From Petrolisthes cinctipes (taxonomy: Eukaryota; Arthropoda; Malacostraca; Decapoda; Porcellanidae), in the NCBI GenBank assembly GCA_033782935.1, contig JAWQEG010000510.1, positions 210,001 through 274,000 on the forward strand: DNA of 64,000 nucleotides, read 5' to 3'. The position numbers were made by a program, and so were the translations under genes. This document shows, piece after piece, positions 32,230 to 43,890 of the stretch; position 1 is the stretch's first letter, and every line of letters starts with the position of its first letter. The notes under the pieces are model-generated. The model had not been told where the DNA came from. It worked only from the letters and a program-made list of their open reading frames with translations, and ran no database searches.

Positions 32230-33080
32230 ATAATGAAGCCTTACAAGTGTGTTTGGTTGGGAAACTAACAAACCAATACCACTGTGGAATCAACCCTAAA
32301 ATAATGAAGCCTTACAAGTGTGGTTGGTTGGGAAGCTAACAAACAAATACCACTGTGGAATCAACCCTAAAATAATGAAGCCTTACAAGTGTGGTTGGTT
32401 GGGATGCTAACAAACAAATACCACTGTGGAATCAACCCTAAAATAATGAAGCCTTACAAGTGTGGTTGGTTGGGAAACTAACAAACCAATACCACTGTGG
32501 AATCAACCCTAAAATAATGAAGCCTTACAAGTGTGGTTGGTTGGGAAACTAACAAACCAATACCACTGTGGAATCAACCCTAAAATAATGAAGCCTTACA
32601 AGTGTGGTTGGTTGGGAAGCTAACAAACCAATACCACTGTGGAATCAACCCTAAAATAATGAAGCCTTACAAGTGTGGTTGGTTGGGAAACTAACAAACC
32701 AATACCACTGTGGAATCAACCCTAAAATAATGGAGCCTTACAAGTGTGGTTGGTTGGGAAGCTAACAAACCAATACCACTGTGGAATCAATCCTAAAATA
32801 ATGAAGCCTTACAAGTGTGTTTTGTTGGGAAACTAACAAACCAATACCACTGTGGAATCAACCCTAAAATAATGAAGCCTTACAAGTGTGGTTGGTTGGG
32901 AAGCTAACAAACCAATACCACTGTGGAATCAACCCTAAAATAATGAAGCCTTACAAGTGTGGTTGGTTGGGAAGCTAACAAACAAATACCACTGTGGAAT
33001 CAACCCTAAAATAATGAAGCTTTACAAGTGTGGTTGGTTGGGAAACTAACAAACCAATACCACTGTGGAATCGACCCTTA
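32157..33080 (+). repeat. 71-bp satellite made of 13 copies of a MITE end
   Basis: Thirteen nearly identical units start AATAATGAAGCCTTACAAGT and end CACTGTGGAATCAACCCTAA. The unit is exactly the terminal 71 bp, TIR included, of MITE family 1. Units differ by a few substitutions (AAACTAAC/AAGCTAAC, CCAATA/CAAATA). It ends GGAATCGACCCTTA at 33067-33080. Confidence 0.93.
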
Positions 33081-33159
33081 GTTCTTGCCCTGAATACTGA
33101 AGAAAACCTATTATCATATACATACATCATCCTCTCTAATTTCCATTGTCTATATATAT

Positions 33160-33307
33160 ATGTCTAGGATTGTCTTACTTTCCATATCCTTCTTCCATTC
33201 TGTAGAGTCCCACATTATTTTCAACTTTTACTTTTATCTGGCTGGGAGATTTACTCTTTGCTGAAAATATAGATAATGAAGAAGTGAAAATCATTATATA
33301 CAATTTT

Positions 33308-33358
<51 letters not shown>

Positions 33359-34020
33359 AGAAAAGCAACCACTTAAAGAAAAACAAAACTCAACCACAAT
33401 ATTATTAAAACTCAAAGGGGAGGCCGATGAAAAGGCGATCTCCCTGCACAACATCTGATCTGATCTGTTCTCTCTCTCAGTTCTCCATATCTGATGCCAA
33501 CTACATTCATCATTTTTACCTGTTCTCTCTCTCAGTTCTCCATATGTGATGCCAACTACATTCATCATTTTTATTATTCTTTTCCATTCAGCTCTTTTAT
33601 TGCATCTCATAATATTATCTTCTAATGTTGTTGTTGTTGAAGTTCCTCAAGCTGTCTGGCCGAACAGCCCCGTGGTAATTGCCTGGGTGACCAAAGCCGT
33701 TCCCAGGAGCTCGTGCCTCCCTGATGGGGGCGGGGGGATTTTGTGGCAGTTTGGCCCCCATAGCTTCTTGCAGCCTTGAGGGGTGGTCCCACGACGTAGA
33801 CGCCGCCACTCCAGGACCTCTAATATTGTTGTTAATATCTCTTTCTGCCCATTGATAATTAATTTTGTGTACAGTAAGTAGCTTTGCTTTAAAAATTCTT
33901 GATGATTTCATACTAGAAGCTCCAATTTCCCCTCTCAAGGCGGCACATGCTGTACTCCTGTAACCTCCAAGTATCTTTCTATACACACCATTTTCTATAC
34001 ATTGCAATCTCTTTATTTCA
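33160..34020 (-). pseudogene. LINE ORF2 C-terminal fragments with an insertion
   Basis: The minus strand reads MQCIENGVYRKILGGYRSTA and CAALRGEIGASSMKS, parallel to the LINE piece at 22470-22706 (KIENSVYRTILG, RGEVGASLMK). Between about 33640 and 33830 is a GC-rich insert flanked by TTGTTGTTG-type sequence, starting GAAGTTCCTCAAGCTGTC on the plus strand. A GA microsatellite lies at 33310-33355 and a 50-bp tandem repeat (CTGTTCTCTCTCTCAGTTCT) at 33470-33555. Confidence 0.7.
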
Positions 34021-34057
34021 TTTTTATATTTATAACATTATTTTAATTAAATCTGGA

Positions 34058-34413
34058 CAGCATTGGGAGATGTGTTCAGAATAGGAGACTACGGTGGTTT
34101 GGTCACATTGAGAGAATGGACGAGAATGCTTGGGTTAGTAGATGTAAAGCAATTGATGTAGAAGGTTCAGTAGGTAGAGGAAGGCCAAAGAAAACATGGG
34201 GGGAAGTGATACGGTTAGATTTGAGAGAAAGAGGAGTTAGTATAGAGCTGGCCAGAGATAGGTTAGCTTGGAAGGCTGAGAGAAAGAGGAGTTAGTAAAG
34301 AGCTGGCCAGAGATAGGTTAGCTTGGAAGGCTATTTCTAAAAACCCGTCCAACGTATGCCACCATGTAAGACGGACGTTAAACCCAATATGATGATGAAT
34401 GATGATGATGATT
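34058..34413 (+). pseudogene. LINE 3' end, plus strand, with ATGATG tail
   Basis: The plus strand reads RRLRWFGHIERMDENAW, then SVGRGRPKKTWGEVIRLD and ELARDRLAWKA. This is the conserved C-terminus of many RTE/Jockey-type ORF2 proteins. A 55-bp piece is tandemly duplicated at 34222-34332. The element ends in ATGATGATGAATGATGATG, a trinucleotide tail as in RTE-like LINEs. Confidence 0.8.
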
Positions 34414-34540
34414 GCTCTAGTCCTCCTCCTAAAGCTATTATTGTTGTATTTCCACTGTATATGTTGACTACTGCTTCTATTATTTGAAGATGTATTTTAA
34501 ACTCTTTCATTACTTCTATTAAGGTGGTAATTCTTTTTGT

Positions 34541-34596
34541 AACATTGCAGTGCCATGATTCCTCCAAAGTATGCCAGGAAATTGAAGGATTCAGTT

Positions 34597-34647
<51 letters not shown>

Positions 34648-34797
34648 GTTACATTGGAGTGCCTTGATTCCTCCAAAGTATGCCAGGAAACAACAGGACC
34701 AGAAGAGCAAAAATAATAGTGTTCTGTTGTTGCTTGGAATAGTTTGGAGGATTCAGTCAGTTGCTCCAGATTTACCAACACAAAACTAACTTCCCCC
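34541..34797. mobile_element. MITE family 2 (hairpin type) carrying a CT microsatellite
   Basis: The core begins GTTACATTGGAGTGCCTTGA, then CCAAAGTATGCCAGGAAACA, and later GTTGTTGCTTGGAATAGTTT in inverted complement, so the element folds on itself. It ends TTTACCAACACAAAACT. A partial extra copy of its left end (34541-34600) precedes a (CT)n run. Related copies lie at 43817-44015 and, partially, at 40305-40375. Confidence 0.75.
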
Positions 34798-34843
34798 TTA
34801 AGGATGTTCTTTTAACCGAGTCAAAGGATTTTCTAAAGTCTGC

Positions 34844-34917
34844 GATTACTGCTATTACTATTACTATTGCTATTGCTATTACTATTGCTATTGCTATTAC
34901 TATTGCTATTACTATTA
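34844..34917 (-). repeat. ATTGCT/ATTACT hexamer expansion inside RT coding sequence
   Basis: Tandem ATTACT and ATTGCT triplet pairs translate on the minus strand as alternating I, A and V immediately before the motif A residues DFRKSFD. The LINE copy at 22731-23336 has only LIVAAIDFKKAQD here, so the run expanded within the motif A strand. Confidence 0.85.
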
Positions 34918-35201
34918 ATGGCTTCCTCTTCTTCTTAAAACTTTTATCTATTCTACACAGTACTGTAATAATATATATATAAATTATCCTTGATTCTTGA
35001 ACCTTCAGTAAATCCTCCTTGAGTTTCTTTGGTTTTTTCTTCATTTCTTTTCAAATGTTTTTCTGTTTCATCCTCGACCAACATCATAAATATCTTGTAT
35101 GAAACATTTGTTTTTGCAATAGGCCTCAGATCCTTTGCAGTGGGCTTTTTATTTTTCTCAATCATTTTAATTATTGATCTTTTCCATTTGTCTTGTTTAT
35201 C

Positions 35202-35307
35202 ATTTTTTTTTTTTTTTTTTTTATCTTTCGACACTGGACATAGGCTTCATCAAGCCCGTTACCGTGGTCCAGGTCAACTGCTACTCACATACACACACGT
35301 CACGACT
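35202..35307 (-). mobile_element. Truncated SINE (same family as 481-1027)
   Basis: The reverse strand ends in about 20 A residues preceded by sequence matching 915-1004, including GGGCTTGATGAAGCCTATGT. It is 5'-truncated and inserted in LINE RT sequence. Confidence 0.88.
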
Positions 35308-35487
35308 TTCATTTCATTTTTCAAACATTCTGTTAGTACTTTCATGCATTTCTTACTTTTCAATAATGCTTTATATAATTATCTCAGGCTTTATTCCAAC
35401 TGGGCTTGCAGCTTTTTTATTTTTCATTTTTCTAAGGCATTTTTCTATTCTTTCCTGAGTGATTACCGACTCATCCATTGGTTCTAT

Positions 35488-35792
35488 GGGTCGATTCCAC
35501 AGTGGTATTGGTTTGTTAGCTTCCCAACCAACCACACTTGTAAGGCTTCATTATTTTCCAAAAGCTGAGTATCCACATTCACAAAATCTAACCAACAGTT
35601 AAGTAATAATAATAATAATAATACCAGTAATAATACTAATGATAATAATAAAAATAATACCAGTAATAATAATAATAGTATTGATAATAATAATAATAAT
35701 GATAATCATAATAATAATGATGATAATAATAATGATAATAATGATAATAATAATGATAATAATGATAATAATAATAATAATAATAATATCCA

Positions 35793-35824
<32 letters not shown>

Positions 35825-35942
35825 CACTGTATAATTTACTCACCAAATTCATTAAATAGTTCACCCATAAGTCATTTACACGGCTAAGATTCTTTCGTTT
35901 GCATGCTTACAAACCAATACTAACAACCACTGTGGAATCGAC
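35488..35942 (+). mobile_element. MITE family 1 copy with internal TAA microsatellite
   Basis: Starts GGGTCGATTCCACAGTGG and ends CCACTGTGGAATCGAC. The interior holds about 220 bp of AAT/GATAAT repeats (35602-35825) at the site that reads GATAATGATAATC in the unexpanded copy at 36318-36560. Confidence 0.87.
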
Positions 35943-36317
35943 AATGTATCTTGCTTCTTCTTCAGTAAAGTATAAGTATTTTGAAGTTATCATTTCTGAA
36001 TACAATTTGTTCAACTTGTAGTTTTATGTATAATTTTATATGTCATCAGTAAATTAAAATAGTGTTGAACCATTACATCCTTGACATACTGTACAATTTG
36101 TTATGTTAATAGTTGCCTGTTCTTCGTTCTTCAAATGTAAATGCGTTCTGTCGTTATTATATATATCTGTGCTATATGTTTTATTTATTTTTATTTATTT
36201 TCTGTTATTCATGAGTGCCTTTATCAAGTTTCCTCTGTCAATTTAGTCAAAGGCTTTTTTGAAGTCCAATGATGTTACTATTAGTATGTTCCTTTGCTTG
36301 AAGGTTTCAGAGATATA

Positions 36318-36560
36318 GGGTCGATTCCACAATGGTATTGGTTTGTTAGCTCCCCAACCAACCACAATTTTAAGGCTTCATTATTTTCCAAAAGGTGAGT
36401 ATCCACATTCACAAAATCTATCCAACAGTTAGATAATGATAATCACTGTATAGTTTACTCACCAAATTCATTAAATAATTCACCCATAACTCATTTACAC
36501 GGCTAAGATTCTTTCGTTTGCGTGCTTACAAACCACTAGGAATGACTGTGGAATCGACCC
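36318..36560 (+). mobile_element. MITE family 1, complete 243-bp copy
   Basis: Perfect 14-bp outer TIRs: GGGTCGATTCCACA at 36318-36331 and its complement at 36547-36560. ATA lies directly outside both ends and may be a 3-bp target duplication. TIR similarity continues inward imperfectly (GGTATTGGTTTGTTAGC and GCTTACAAACCA). It is non-coding. A 3-bp duplication with GG-starting TIRs would fit PIF/Harbinger; this is inference. Confidence 0.85.
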
Positions 36561-36660
36561 ATAGTATTTCAATATGTATAAATAATTGTCTGTAGTTCTT
36601 CTTTCCTCTGTATATCACTTCTTAATTAGTCCGGCTTTTTCAGTATGATCCTCAATTTGT

Positions 36661-37146
36661 TTTTCTTATAATATAATATAATAATATAATATAATATAAT
36701 ATAATATAATATAATATAATATAATATAATAATAATATAATATAATAATAATATAATATAATAATAATATAATATAATAATAATATAATATAATAATATA
36801 ATATAATAATATAATATAATAATAATATAATATAATATAATATAATAATAATATGATATAATAATATAATATAATAATATAATATAATAATAATAATATA
36901 ATATAATAATATAATATAATAATATAATATAATAATAATATAATATAATATAATATAATAATAATATAATATAATAATATAATATAATAATATAATATAA
37001 TAATAATATAATATAATATAATAATATAATATAATATAATAATAATATAATATAATATAATAATAATATAATATAATAATAATATAATATAATATAATAT
37101 AATATAATATAATAATATAATATAATAATAATATAATATAATATAA
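36661..37146. repeat. ATAATAT-type AT array
   Basis: About 485 bp made only of ATAAT and ATATA units. Long open frames (LLYYIII repeats) on the minus strand are artefacts. Confidence 0.95.
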
Positions 37147-37189
37147 ATAGTTTATATGACAAATTTGCCAATACACTGGTGAGAGATTA

Positions 37190-37480
37190 TTATTTATTTT
37201 CTCTCTCTCTCTCTAGACTCTCTCTCTCTCTCCCTCTCTCTCTCTCTCCTTTTATTTCCTTCCTGCTTGCTGTCACACCTCTCTATCACCTTTCTCGGGC
37301 GCTATATGACCTCGCTGTCTATTGCGGCACCTAATATAAATCAATCTATAATCTACACTGGTGAGACCTATCTATCTAAGAGTTCCTTCACTATTGTTCC
37401 TATCTTTAAGTCAATTGGGTCACATTTTTATTCTATTATTAGGTTATAATTTTTTCTCTTTTCTTTGAGTTTGTTGATAT
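37190..37480. other. CT microsatellite and unclassified sequence
   Basis: CT repeats at 37199-37252, then about 200 bp of unique sequence with no recognisable gene. Confidence 0.5.
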
Positions 37481-38530
37481 GTCTTTTTAGTGTTTTCATT
37501 TAGTGTTTTCTTTTAGTGTTTTCATTTAGTGTTTTATTTTAGTGTTTTCATTTAGTGTTTTCATTTAGTGTTTTCTTTTAGTGTTTTCTTTTAGTGTTTT
37601 CATTTAGTGTTTTCATTTCATCTTCTTTCTTCTCCTTCCTTTCTTTTCTTCTTCTTATCTTCCTTTTCCCACTCCTTCCTTCTCTTTTTATCTAACTTTT
37701 TTTTTCTGCTACCTTTATTTTCTTCTTTTTATCTTCAACCACCTCCTTCTCTTTTTATCTAACTTCTTTCTTCTACCTTTCATTTCTTCTTTTTATCTTC
37801 AACCATTTCCTTTTCCCACTCACTCCTCTTTTTATCTAACTTCTTTTTTCTACCTTTCATTTCTTCTTTTTATCTTCAACCATTTCCTTTTCCCACTCAC
37901 TCCTCTTTTTATCTAACTTCTTTTTTCTCCTACCTTTCTTTTCTTCTTCTTATCTTCCTTTTCCCACTCACTCCTTCTCTTTTTATCTAACTTCTTTTAT
38001 CTTCTACCTTTCTTTTCTTCTTTTTATCTTCAACAATTTCCTTTTCCCACTCACTCCTTCTCTTTTTATCTAGCTTCTTTCTATCTAACTTCTTTCTTTT
38101 CTTCATTTTATCATCAACCACTTCCTTTTCCCACTCACTCCTTCCTTCTCTATTTATCTAACTTCTTTCTTCTCATACCTTTCTTATCTTCAACCACCTC
38201 CTTTTCCCACTCCTTCCTTCTCTTTTTATCTAACTTCTTTCTTCTGCTACCTTCGTTTTTCTTCTTATTTCTACAAACCATCCTTCTCACTTCTAATTTT
38301 TACCTACCTTTCTTTTCTTCTTTTCATCTTCAACCACTTCCTTTTCCCACTCACTCCTTCTCTTTTCATCTAACTTCTTTCTTCTCCTACCTTTATTTTC
38401 TTCTTCTTATCTTCCTTTTCCCACTCACTCCTTCTCTATTTATCTAACTTCTTTCTTCTCCTACCTTTCTTATCTTCAATCATTTCCTTTTCCCACTCAC
38501 TCCTCTTTTTATCTAACTTCTTTCTTCTTC
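37481..38530. repeat. Polypyrimidine minisatellite block
   Basis: First come about nine 15-16 bp units of TTTAGTGTTTTCAT (37481-37615). About 900 bp of CT-rich units follow, repeating CTTTTTATCTAACTTCTTTC and CCTTTTCCCACTCACTCC with variable spacing. The strand asymmetry is extreme, with almost no purines, so triplex-type structures are possible. The reverse strand would code Lys/Glu-rich nonsense. It lies between LINE fragments and may derive from the charged linker of a LINE ORF. Confidence 0.85.
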
Positions 38531-38700
38531 TATTTTATTTACTGTAATCCAGAATACACTCAAGTTTTATATTTTGGTTTATTTTGTTTTCTTTCAGAGT
38601 TTTTCCTTTAAATTTCTTGATGTGCTTCCATAACATTTTTGGGTCATGTTCTGATCTCTTCTTATATCTTCAGTTATTTATTTTTTTACTATTTATATTT
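38531..38700 (-). pseudogene. LINE EN-RT linker fragment
   Basis: The minus strand reads EHDPKMLWKHIKKFKGKTLK. This parallels KSKRLWQYIDKLKGKE of the LINE at 24051-24575. The fragment continues the minus-strand LINE mosaic. Confidence 0.65.
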
Positions 38701-38769
38701 TATTCTCATTTTACACTGGCATTATGTATGTGAAATAGTGTGTGTGTAATGAATGTATGTACTGTAAAT

Positions 38770-38968
38770 ACTTATTGTACACTATATTACACACCCAATA
38801 TACAAGTGTACTGTACAATGAGGGTTTTCTGTACACAGTTTCATTACACACATTACATTACACACCCAATATACAAGTGTACTGTACAATGAGGGTTTTC
38901 TGTACACAGTTTCATTACACACATTACATCACTCCCTACACACACACACACACATAATATACACACAC

Positions 38969-39023
<55 letters not shown>

Positions 39024-39060
39024 GTGTGTGTGTGTGTGTGTGTATGTGTCTATTAATATT
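38770..39060. repeat. 71-bp tandem pair plus CA and CT microsatellites
   Basis: Two units, each from CACCCAATATACAAGTGTAC to the next (about 38790-38935), with a partial third at 39063. Between them are (CA)n at 38937-38952, (CT)n at about 38970-39020 and (GT)n at 39022-39050. Confidence 0.85.
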
Positions 39061-39400
39061 ACACACCCAATATACAAGTGTAAAATGAGAGTTAACTGTA
39101 ACATGTACTGGTGGTAATGGTAGGTAATATTACACCACCAGGCTGAGATACATCAATTCTACAGTAAACCAACTGTAATGTGGATGAATCCGTTTGGGCT
39201 TCACTCTGGTTGTTGCTTGGTGGTGGTCCGTTCACTGTAACAACATCATCATCATCATCATCTATCACCATCTCTAACTCAACTGAAATGAAGAGGAGGA
39301 GGAGGTGGAGAAAAAAAAAGTGAATTGACTAAGGTTCTGAAGTATATTATATAAATGGTAAAGGATAAATGTGTTGAAAATTGTTGTGTGATTAAGTGTT
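39061..39400. other. Unique non-coding stretch
   Basis: It contains a short (ATC)n run at 39245-39265. No gene seen. Confidence 0.5.
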
Positions 39401-39915
39401 TTTTTTCAGAGATATTAATTCATTTTTTTTTTTTTTTTTTTTTAGATATTAATTCAATATTTTTTTTTTGTCAGAGATATTAATTCAGTATTTCTCTTTG
39501 AAATTATTTTTCAAAGATATTAATTCAATATTTCTCTTTGAAATTTTTTTTCGTAGATATTAATTCAATATTTCTCTTTTTTTTCAGAGATAATAATTCA
39601 ATATTTCTCTTTTTTTTCGTAAATATTGATTCAATATTTCTTTCTTTTTTCAGAGATATTAATTCAATATTTCTCTTTTTTTCCAGAGATATTAATTCAA
39701 TATTTCTCTTTTTTTTCAGATATAAATTCAATATTTCTCTTTTTCAGAGATATTAATTCAATATTTGTCTTTTTTTTTCAGAGATATAAATTCAATCATT
39801 TTTTCGTAGATATTAATTCAATATTTCTCTTTTTTTTCAGAGATATTAATTCAATATTTCTCTTTTTTTCAGAGATATAAATCCAATATTTCTCTTTTTT
39901 TCAGAGATATTAATT

Positions 39916-39990
<75 letters not shown>

Positions 39991-40016
39991 TTTTTTTTCA
40001 GATATCAATTCAATAT
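39401..40016 (+). repeat. Minisatellite of GATATTAATTCAATATTTCT units, with TA and T tracts
   Basis: About sixteen units of 30-36 bp consist of AGATATTAATTCAATATTTC followed by a variable T run. A (TA)n run of about 55 bp and a T tract interrupt it at 39918-39998. The frames over it are artefacts. Confidence 0.9.
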
Positions 40017-40404
40017 TTCGTTGTTGTTGTTTTTTTTTTCATATATCATCACGAAACTTTCTACACTCATAAGTACATATCTGAACTAGTTACTACTAAA
40101 TGTTCACACAAATTGGAAACATTTTAAATTAATCAATGTAAAAAATCGGTCTTCTCTCTCTCTCTCTACCTTAATTCAACACCAAGATATTAATTAATTG
40201 ATTGATTCACCATGTTTATATGTTAATAGTCAGGTTTATTACAGTTTCATAAGACATACAAACAAACTCCAAACTCCAAAACATTAATAAAAAAAAACAC
40301 ACAATGTTATCCTGTTGTTGCCTGGAAAAATAATTTGGAGGAATCATTTGCTCCAGATTTACCAACACAAATAATATGCTTGAATACTTATAAATAACAT
40401 ATAA
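40017..40404. other. Non-coding stretch with a partial MITE family 2
   Basis: Positions 40305-40375 carry TCCTGTTGTTGCCTGGAAAA and TTTGCTCCAGATTTACCAAC, matching the right half of MITE family 2. The rest is unique AT-rich DNA. Confidence 0.6.
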
Positions 40405-40441
<37 letters not shown>

Positions 40442-40474
40442 GTAATGATGATGATAATAGTAATAATAATAATG

Positions 40475-40508
<34 letters not shown>

Positions 40509-40735
40509 TGATAATAGTAATAATAATAATGATAATAGTAATAATGATGATGATATTAATAGTGATAATAATAATAATGATAATAATAATGATAATAATA
40601 ATAATAGTAATGATAATAATAATAGTAATTATGATAATAATGATAATAATAATAAATAAGTTTGAGATATTGGGCAATATTCAAGAACATTGGTGGTGTA
40701 AATAATAATAATAATAATAATAATAATAACTTCAC
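40405..40735. repeat. (TAA)n-based microsatellite
   Basis: AAT, GAT and AGT triplet runs with one short unique interruption at 40660-40700. Confidence 0.95.
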
Positions 40736-40984
40736 AAAGCCATCGTACTCACCACCAATAATATTCTTACATATCACCCATTCCTCTATAAGATTATATT
40801 CATATTTAATATCTATTTACACGATAACTATTAATTAATAAGTATAGTATTTTTTATTTTTTATTTCCATTTACTAACTTATATCAATAGTAAATATTTT
40901 GGTTATTGGAGCGTAATTAATTAAAAGTGACCCTGTGTGTAATGTAGTCAGAAAATTGGAAGTTAGCGAGTCTTTTAAATATTG
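40736..40984. other. AT-rich non-coding stretch
   Basis: No gene or repeat of note. Confidence 0.5.
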
Positions 40985-41215
40985 CCATGGAACACACACA
41001 CACACATACACATATATATACACACACACACACAGACACACATATACATATACATACAGATACATACAGAGAGGGACACACACACACATACATACATATA
41101 CAGATACAGAGAGGGACACACACACACACACACACATACATACAGAGACACACACACACACACATATATATACACACACACACATATACATACAGATACA
41201 TACAGAGAGGGGTAT
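40985..41215. repeat. CA/TATACA microsatellite with GAGAGGGACACA motif
   Basis: CA runs mixed with ATACATATACAGATACAGAG units. Open frames are artefacts. Confidence 0.92.
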
Positions 41216-41289
41216 ATATATATTGTTGTTATGTATGTGTATTATACCTTTTTCTATACATCCGTGTACAGTAAACCTTCATTATCCAC

Positions 41290-41341
41290 TAGACTCTAGA
41301 GTGTGTGTGTGTGTGTGTGTGTACGAATTCTCTTGAAGCCT

Positions 41342-41394
<53 letters not shown>

Positions 41395-41745
41395 ATTCCC
41401 TTGAAGCCTAGAGTGTGTGTGTGTACTGTGTGTGTGTGTGTGTGTGTGTACGAATTCCCTTGAAGCCTAGAGTGTGTGTGTGTACTGTGTGTGTGTGTGT
41501 GTACGAATTCCCTTGAAGCCTAGAGTGTGTGTGTGTACTGTGTGTGTGTGTGTGTGTGTGTGTACGAATTCCCTTGAAGCCTAGAGTGTGTGTGTGTACT
41601 GTGTGTGTGTGTGTGTGTGTGTACGAATTCCCTTGAAGCCTAGAGTGTGTGTGTGTACTGTGTGTGTGTGTGTGTGTGTGTACGAATTCCCTTGAAGCCT
41701 AGAGTGTGTGTGTGTACTATGTGTGTGTGTGTGTGTGTACGAAAT
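41290..41745 (+). repeat. GT-rich minisatellite, about eight 55-65 bp units
   Basis: Each unit is TACGAATTCCCTTGAAGCCT, AGA, and variable (GT)n, usually split by TACT. The 28-bp core is almost invariant while the GT tracts vary. Confidence 0.93.
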
Positions 41746-41783
41746 CCCAATACAATAATATAATCCGGACGTCAGTTAATTTA

Positions 41784-42905
41784 TCACGGCACCAATTCGG
41801 GATACAGAAGGAGATGGTGATTCCTCTGCATGTGTGAGGCGAGGTGTTCCCACGAGTCACACAGGTGGTAGCAGCTGTTACACGAATACACCTCAATCAT
41901 CTTTAGGTCTGAATCTTGTTGAGGCACTAACACATGTTCAATATTCTCTTCTTTAATCTGGACATGGGTAAATTGTTCTTCGTGTTCTTGTTCTTGGTGT
42001 TCTGGGATTTCCTCGTTGATCTGGTGTGATGTTGTTGTTGTTGTTGTGTGTTGTTGTTGTTGTTGTTGTTGTTTGTGTTCTGGGCTTTCATCGATGACTT
42101 GGTATGATGTTGTTGATGTTGTTCTTGGTGTTGTTGTTATTGTTGTTGTTGTTGTTGTCGTGTGTCGCGGTGCCGTAGTCGTATGTGTGCCGCCAGTCCC
42201 GCCCGACCCCGGAACATGCTGCCACACTGGTCGCACATATTGTGACACATGGCGTCCATCTGTGTGTGTGTCTTCATGTGCGTCTGCAGGTTCCAGTTGT
42301 TGATGTGCGATGAGCCGCAGACGTTGCACACGAAGCATTTATCTCTGAGGTGGACAGCACGGTGATGTACCCTAAGCCTCTTCTTCTGCTTGAAAGTCAT
42401 ACCACACACGTTACACAGGAAGTGCCGATCGGGGAGGTGAATGCGATGGTGTTCCCGCAGCTCTGAGTCACTCCATGGTGAACGCCTTACTACACTGACT
42501 ACACACATAGCTACCCGAGTTGGTGTGACGGGCGACATGTGCTCTATACGTGGACCTGAACTTGAAGGCCGCACCACACTGCAGACACACGAACGGCCGA
42601 TGGTGTGAGTGTGTACGCAGGTGTAGAGACAGTTTGGCTTTGTCAGGGGCGCGGAAATCACAGTGGGGGCAGGCGGCCTTCCGCTCGCCGCCGTGAACGT
42701 AGATGTTATGATACTGCAGGCTGATCTTCTGGGTAAACGGTTTTCGACACAGGCCGCACCAGAATTTACTCCCTCCAGGCCCCCCCCCCCACCACCCCCC
42801 GCCCCCATGACACTGCTGGTGGTGGTGGTGGTGGATGGGGGCGACATCGGCCTACCACGGCACTGGTGTTGAGTACAGAGTTGGGATGTGTTGAACTGGA
42901 CGCGG
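41784..42905 (-). CDS. C2H2 zinc-finger locus C (frame broken)
   Basis: Reading three frames in turn gives nine C2H2-like fingers. They are a degenerate finger 1 (CRVCRVQF, 42890 region), fingers 2-5 (FWCGLCRKPFTQKISL; AACPHCDFRAPDK; FVCLQCGAAFKFRS; YVCSQCSKAFTM), fingers 6-8 (FLCNVCGMTFKQKK; FVCNVCGSSHINN; MCDQCGSMFRGR), a Thr/Gln-rich linker encoded by CAA repeats, and a last finger YSCNSCYHLCDSW near the stop at 41784. Frames change at a run of 11 C (about 42780), near 42478 and at the CAA run (about 42150). It is paralogous to loci B and A. It probably encodes a nuclear DNA-binding protein if the breaks are sequencing errors, and otherwise is a pseudogene. Confidence 0.7.
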
Positions 42906-42979
42906 CAAACACGACAGCTTACACCAATACCAACACCTGTAATGAAATACCCACACCTTGGTCAGTTCTAAACCACTAC

Positions 42980-43127
42980 ATTTTTTACACACACACACAC
43001 ATACACACTCCAATTAAACCTCTCTTTACACACACACACACATACATATCTTATTTTTTACACACACACACACACACACTCCAATTAAACCTCTATTTAC
43101 ACACACACACAATACATATCTTATTCT

Positions 43128-43159
<32 letters not shown>

Positions 43160-43306
43160 CATCCTGTACTGAGATACCCACACCTTGGTTAACTCTCAAC
43201 ACACACTCCAATTAAACTTCTCTTTACACACACACACACACACACTCACAGACACACTCCAATTAAACTTCTCTTTACACACACACACACTCCAATTAAA
43301 CCTCTC

Positions 43307-43340
<34 letters not shown>

Positions 43341-43392
43341 CCAATTAAACCTCTCTTTACACACACACACACACACTCCAATTAAACCTCTC

Positions 43393-43425
<33 letters not shown>

Positions 43426-43590
43426 CATATTTTTTACACACACACATACACATATCTTATTTTTTACACACACACACACACATATCTTATTTTTTACACA
43501 CACACACACATCTTATTTTTTACACACACACATCTTATTTTTTACACACACACACACATATCTTATTTTTTACACACACACAGACACACA
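42980..43590 (+). repeat. CA-based minisatellite with CTCCAATTAAACCTCTCTTTA and ATCTTATTTTTTA units
   Basis: The first part alternates (CA)n with CTCCAATTAAACCTCTCTTT. The second part alternates it with CATATCTTATTTTTTACA. The second unit type recurs at 45380-45860. Confidence 0.9.
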
Positions 43591-43671
43591 CTCAATACTC
43601 AATTACACAAGTTCTCGTAAGCTGAATTATGTTGTTTTGGGTTAGTCTGTTTGGTTGTATGTATATATTCT

Positions 43672-43801
<130 letters not shown>

Positions 43802-43816
43802 CAATTTTTGGGGGGG

Positions 43817-43837
43817 TTACATTGGAGTGCCTTGATT

Positions 43838-43890
<53 letters not shown>

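Larger units (their letters stand above)
34414..36660 (-). pseudogene. Mosaic of LINE reverse-transcriptase fragments with nested insertions
   Basis: The minus-strand RT pieces are KEFKIHLQIIEAVVNIYSGN (34414-34540), ADFRKSFDSVKRTSLRGK (34798-34850), TAKDLRPIAKTNVSYKIF and GGFTEGSRIKDNL (34980-35190), KNKKAASPVGIKPE (35308-35487), and TSLDFKKAFD (36240-36290). They are interrupted by MITE family 2 (34541-34797), a SINE end (35202-35307) and two MITE family 1 copies (35488-35942, 36318-36560). At least two LINE copies are present because motif A occurs twice. Confidence 0.75.

Noticed and set aside
33640..33830. A second SINE family inserted in a LINE fragment
   Set aside because: The GC-rich insert has TTG-rich flanks but no box A/B, poly(A) or second copy in the window, so I left it unclassified.
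36626..37176. Two 170-180 codon Leu/Ile/Tyr frames resembling membrane proteins
   Set aside because: Pure ATAAT/ATATA repeat; hydrophobicity is a codon artefact.
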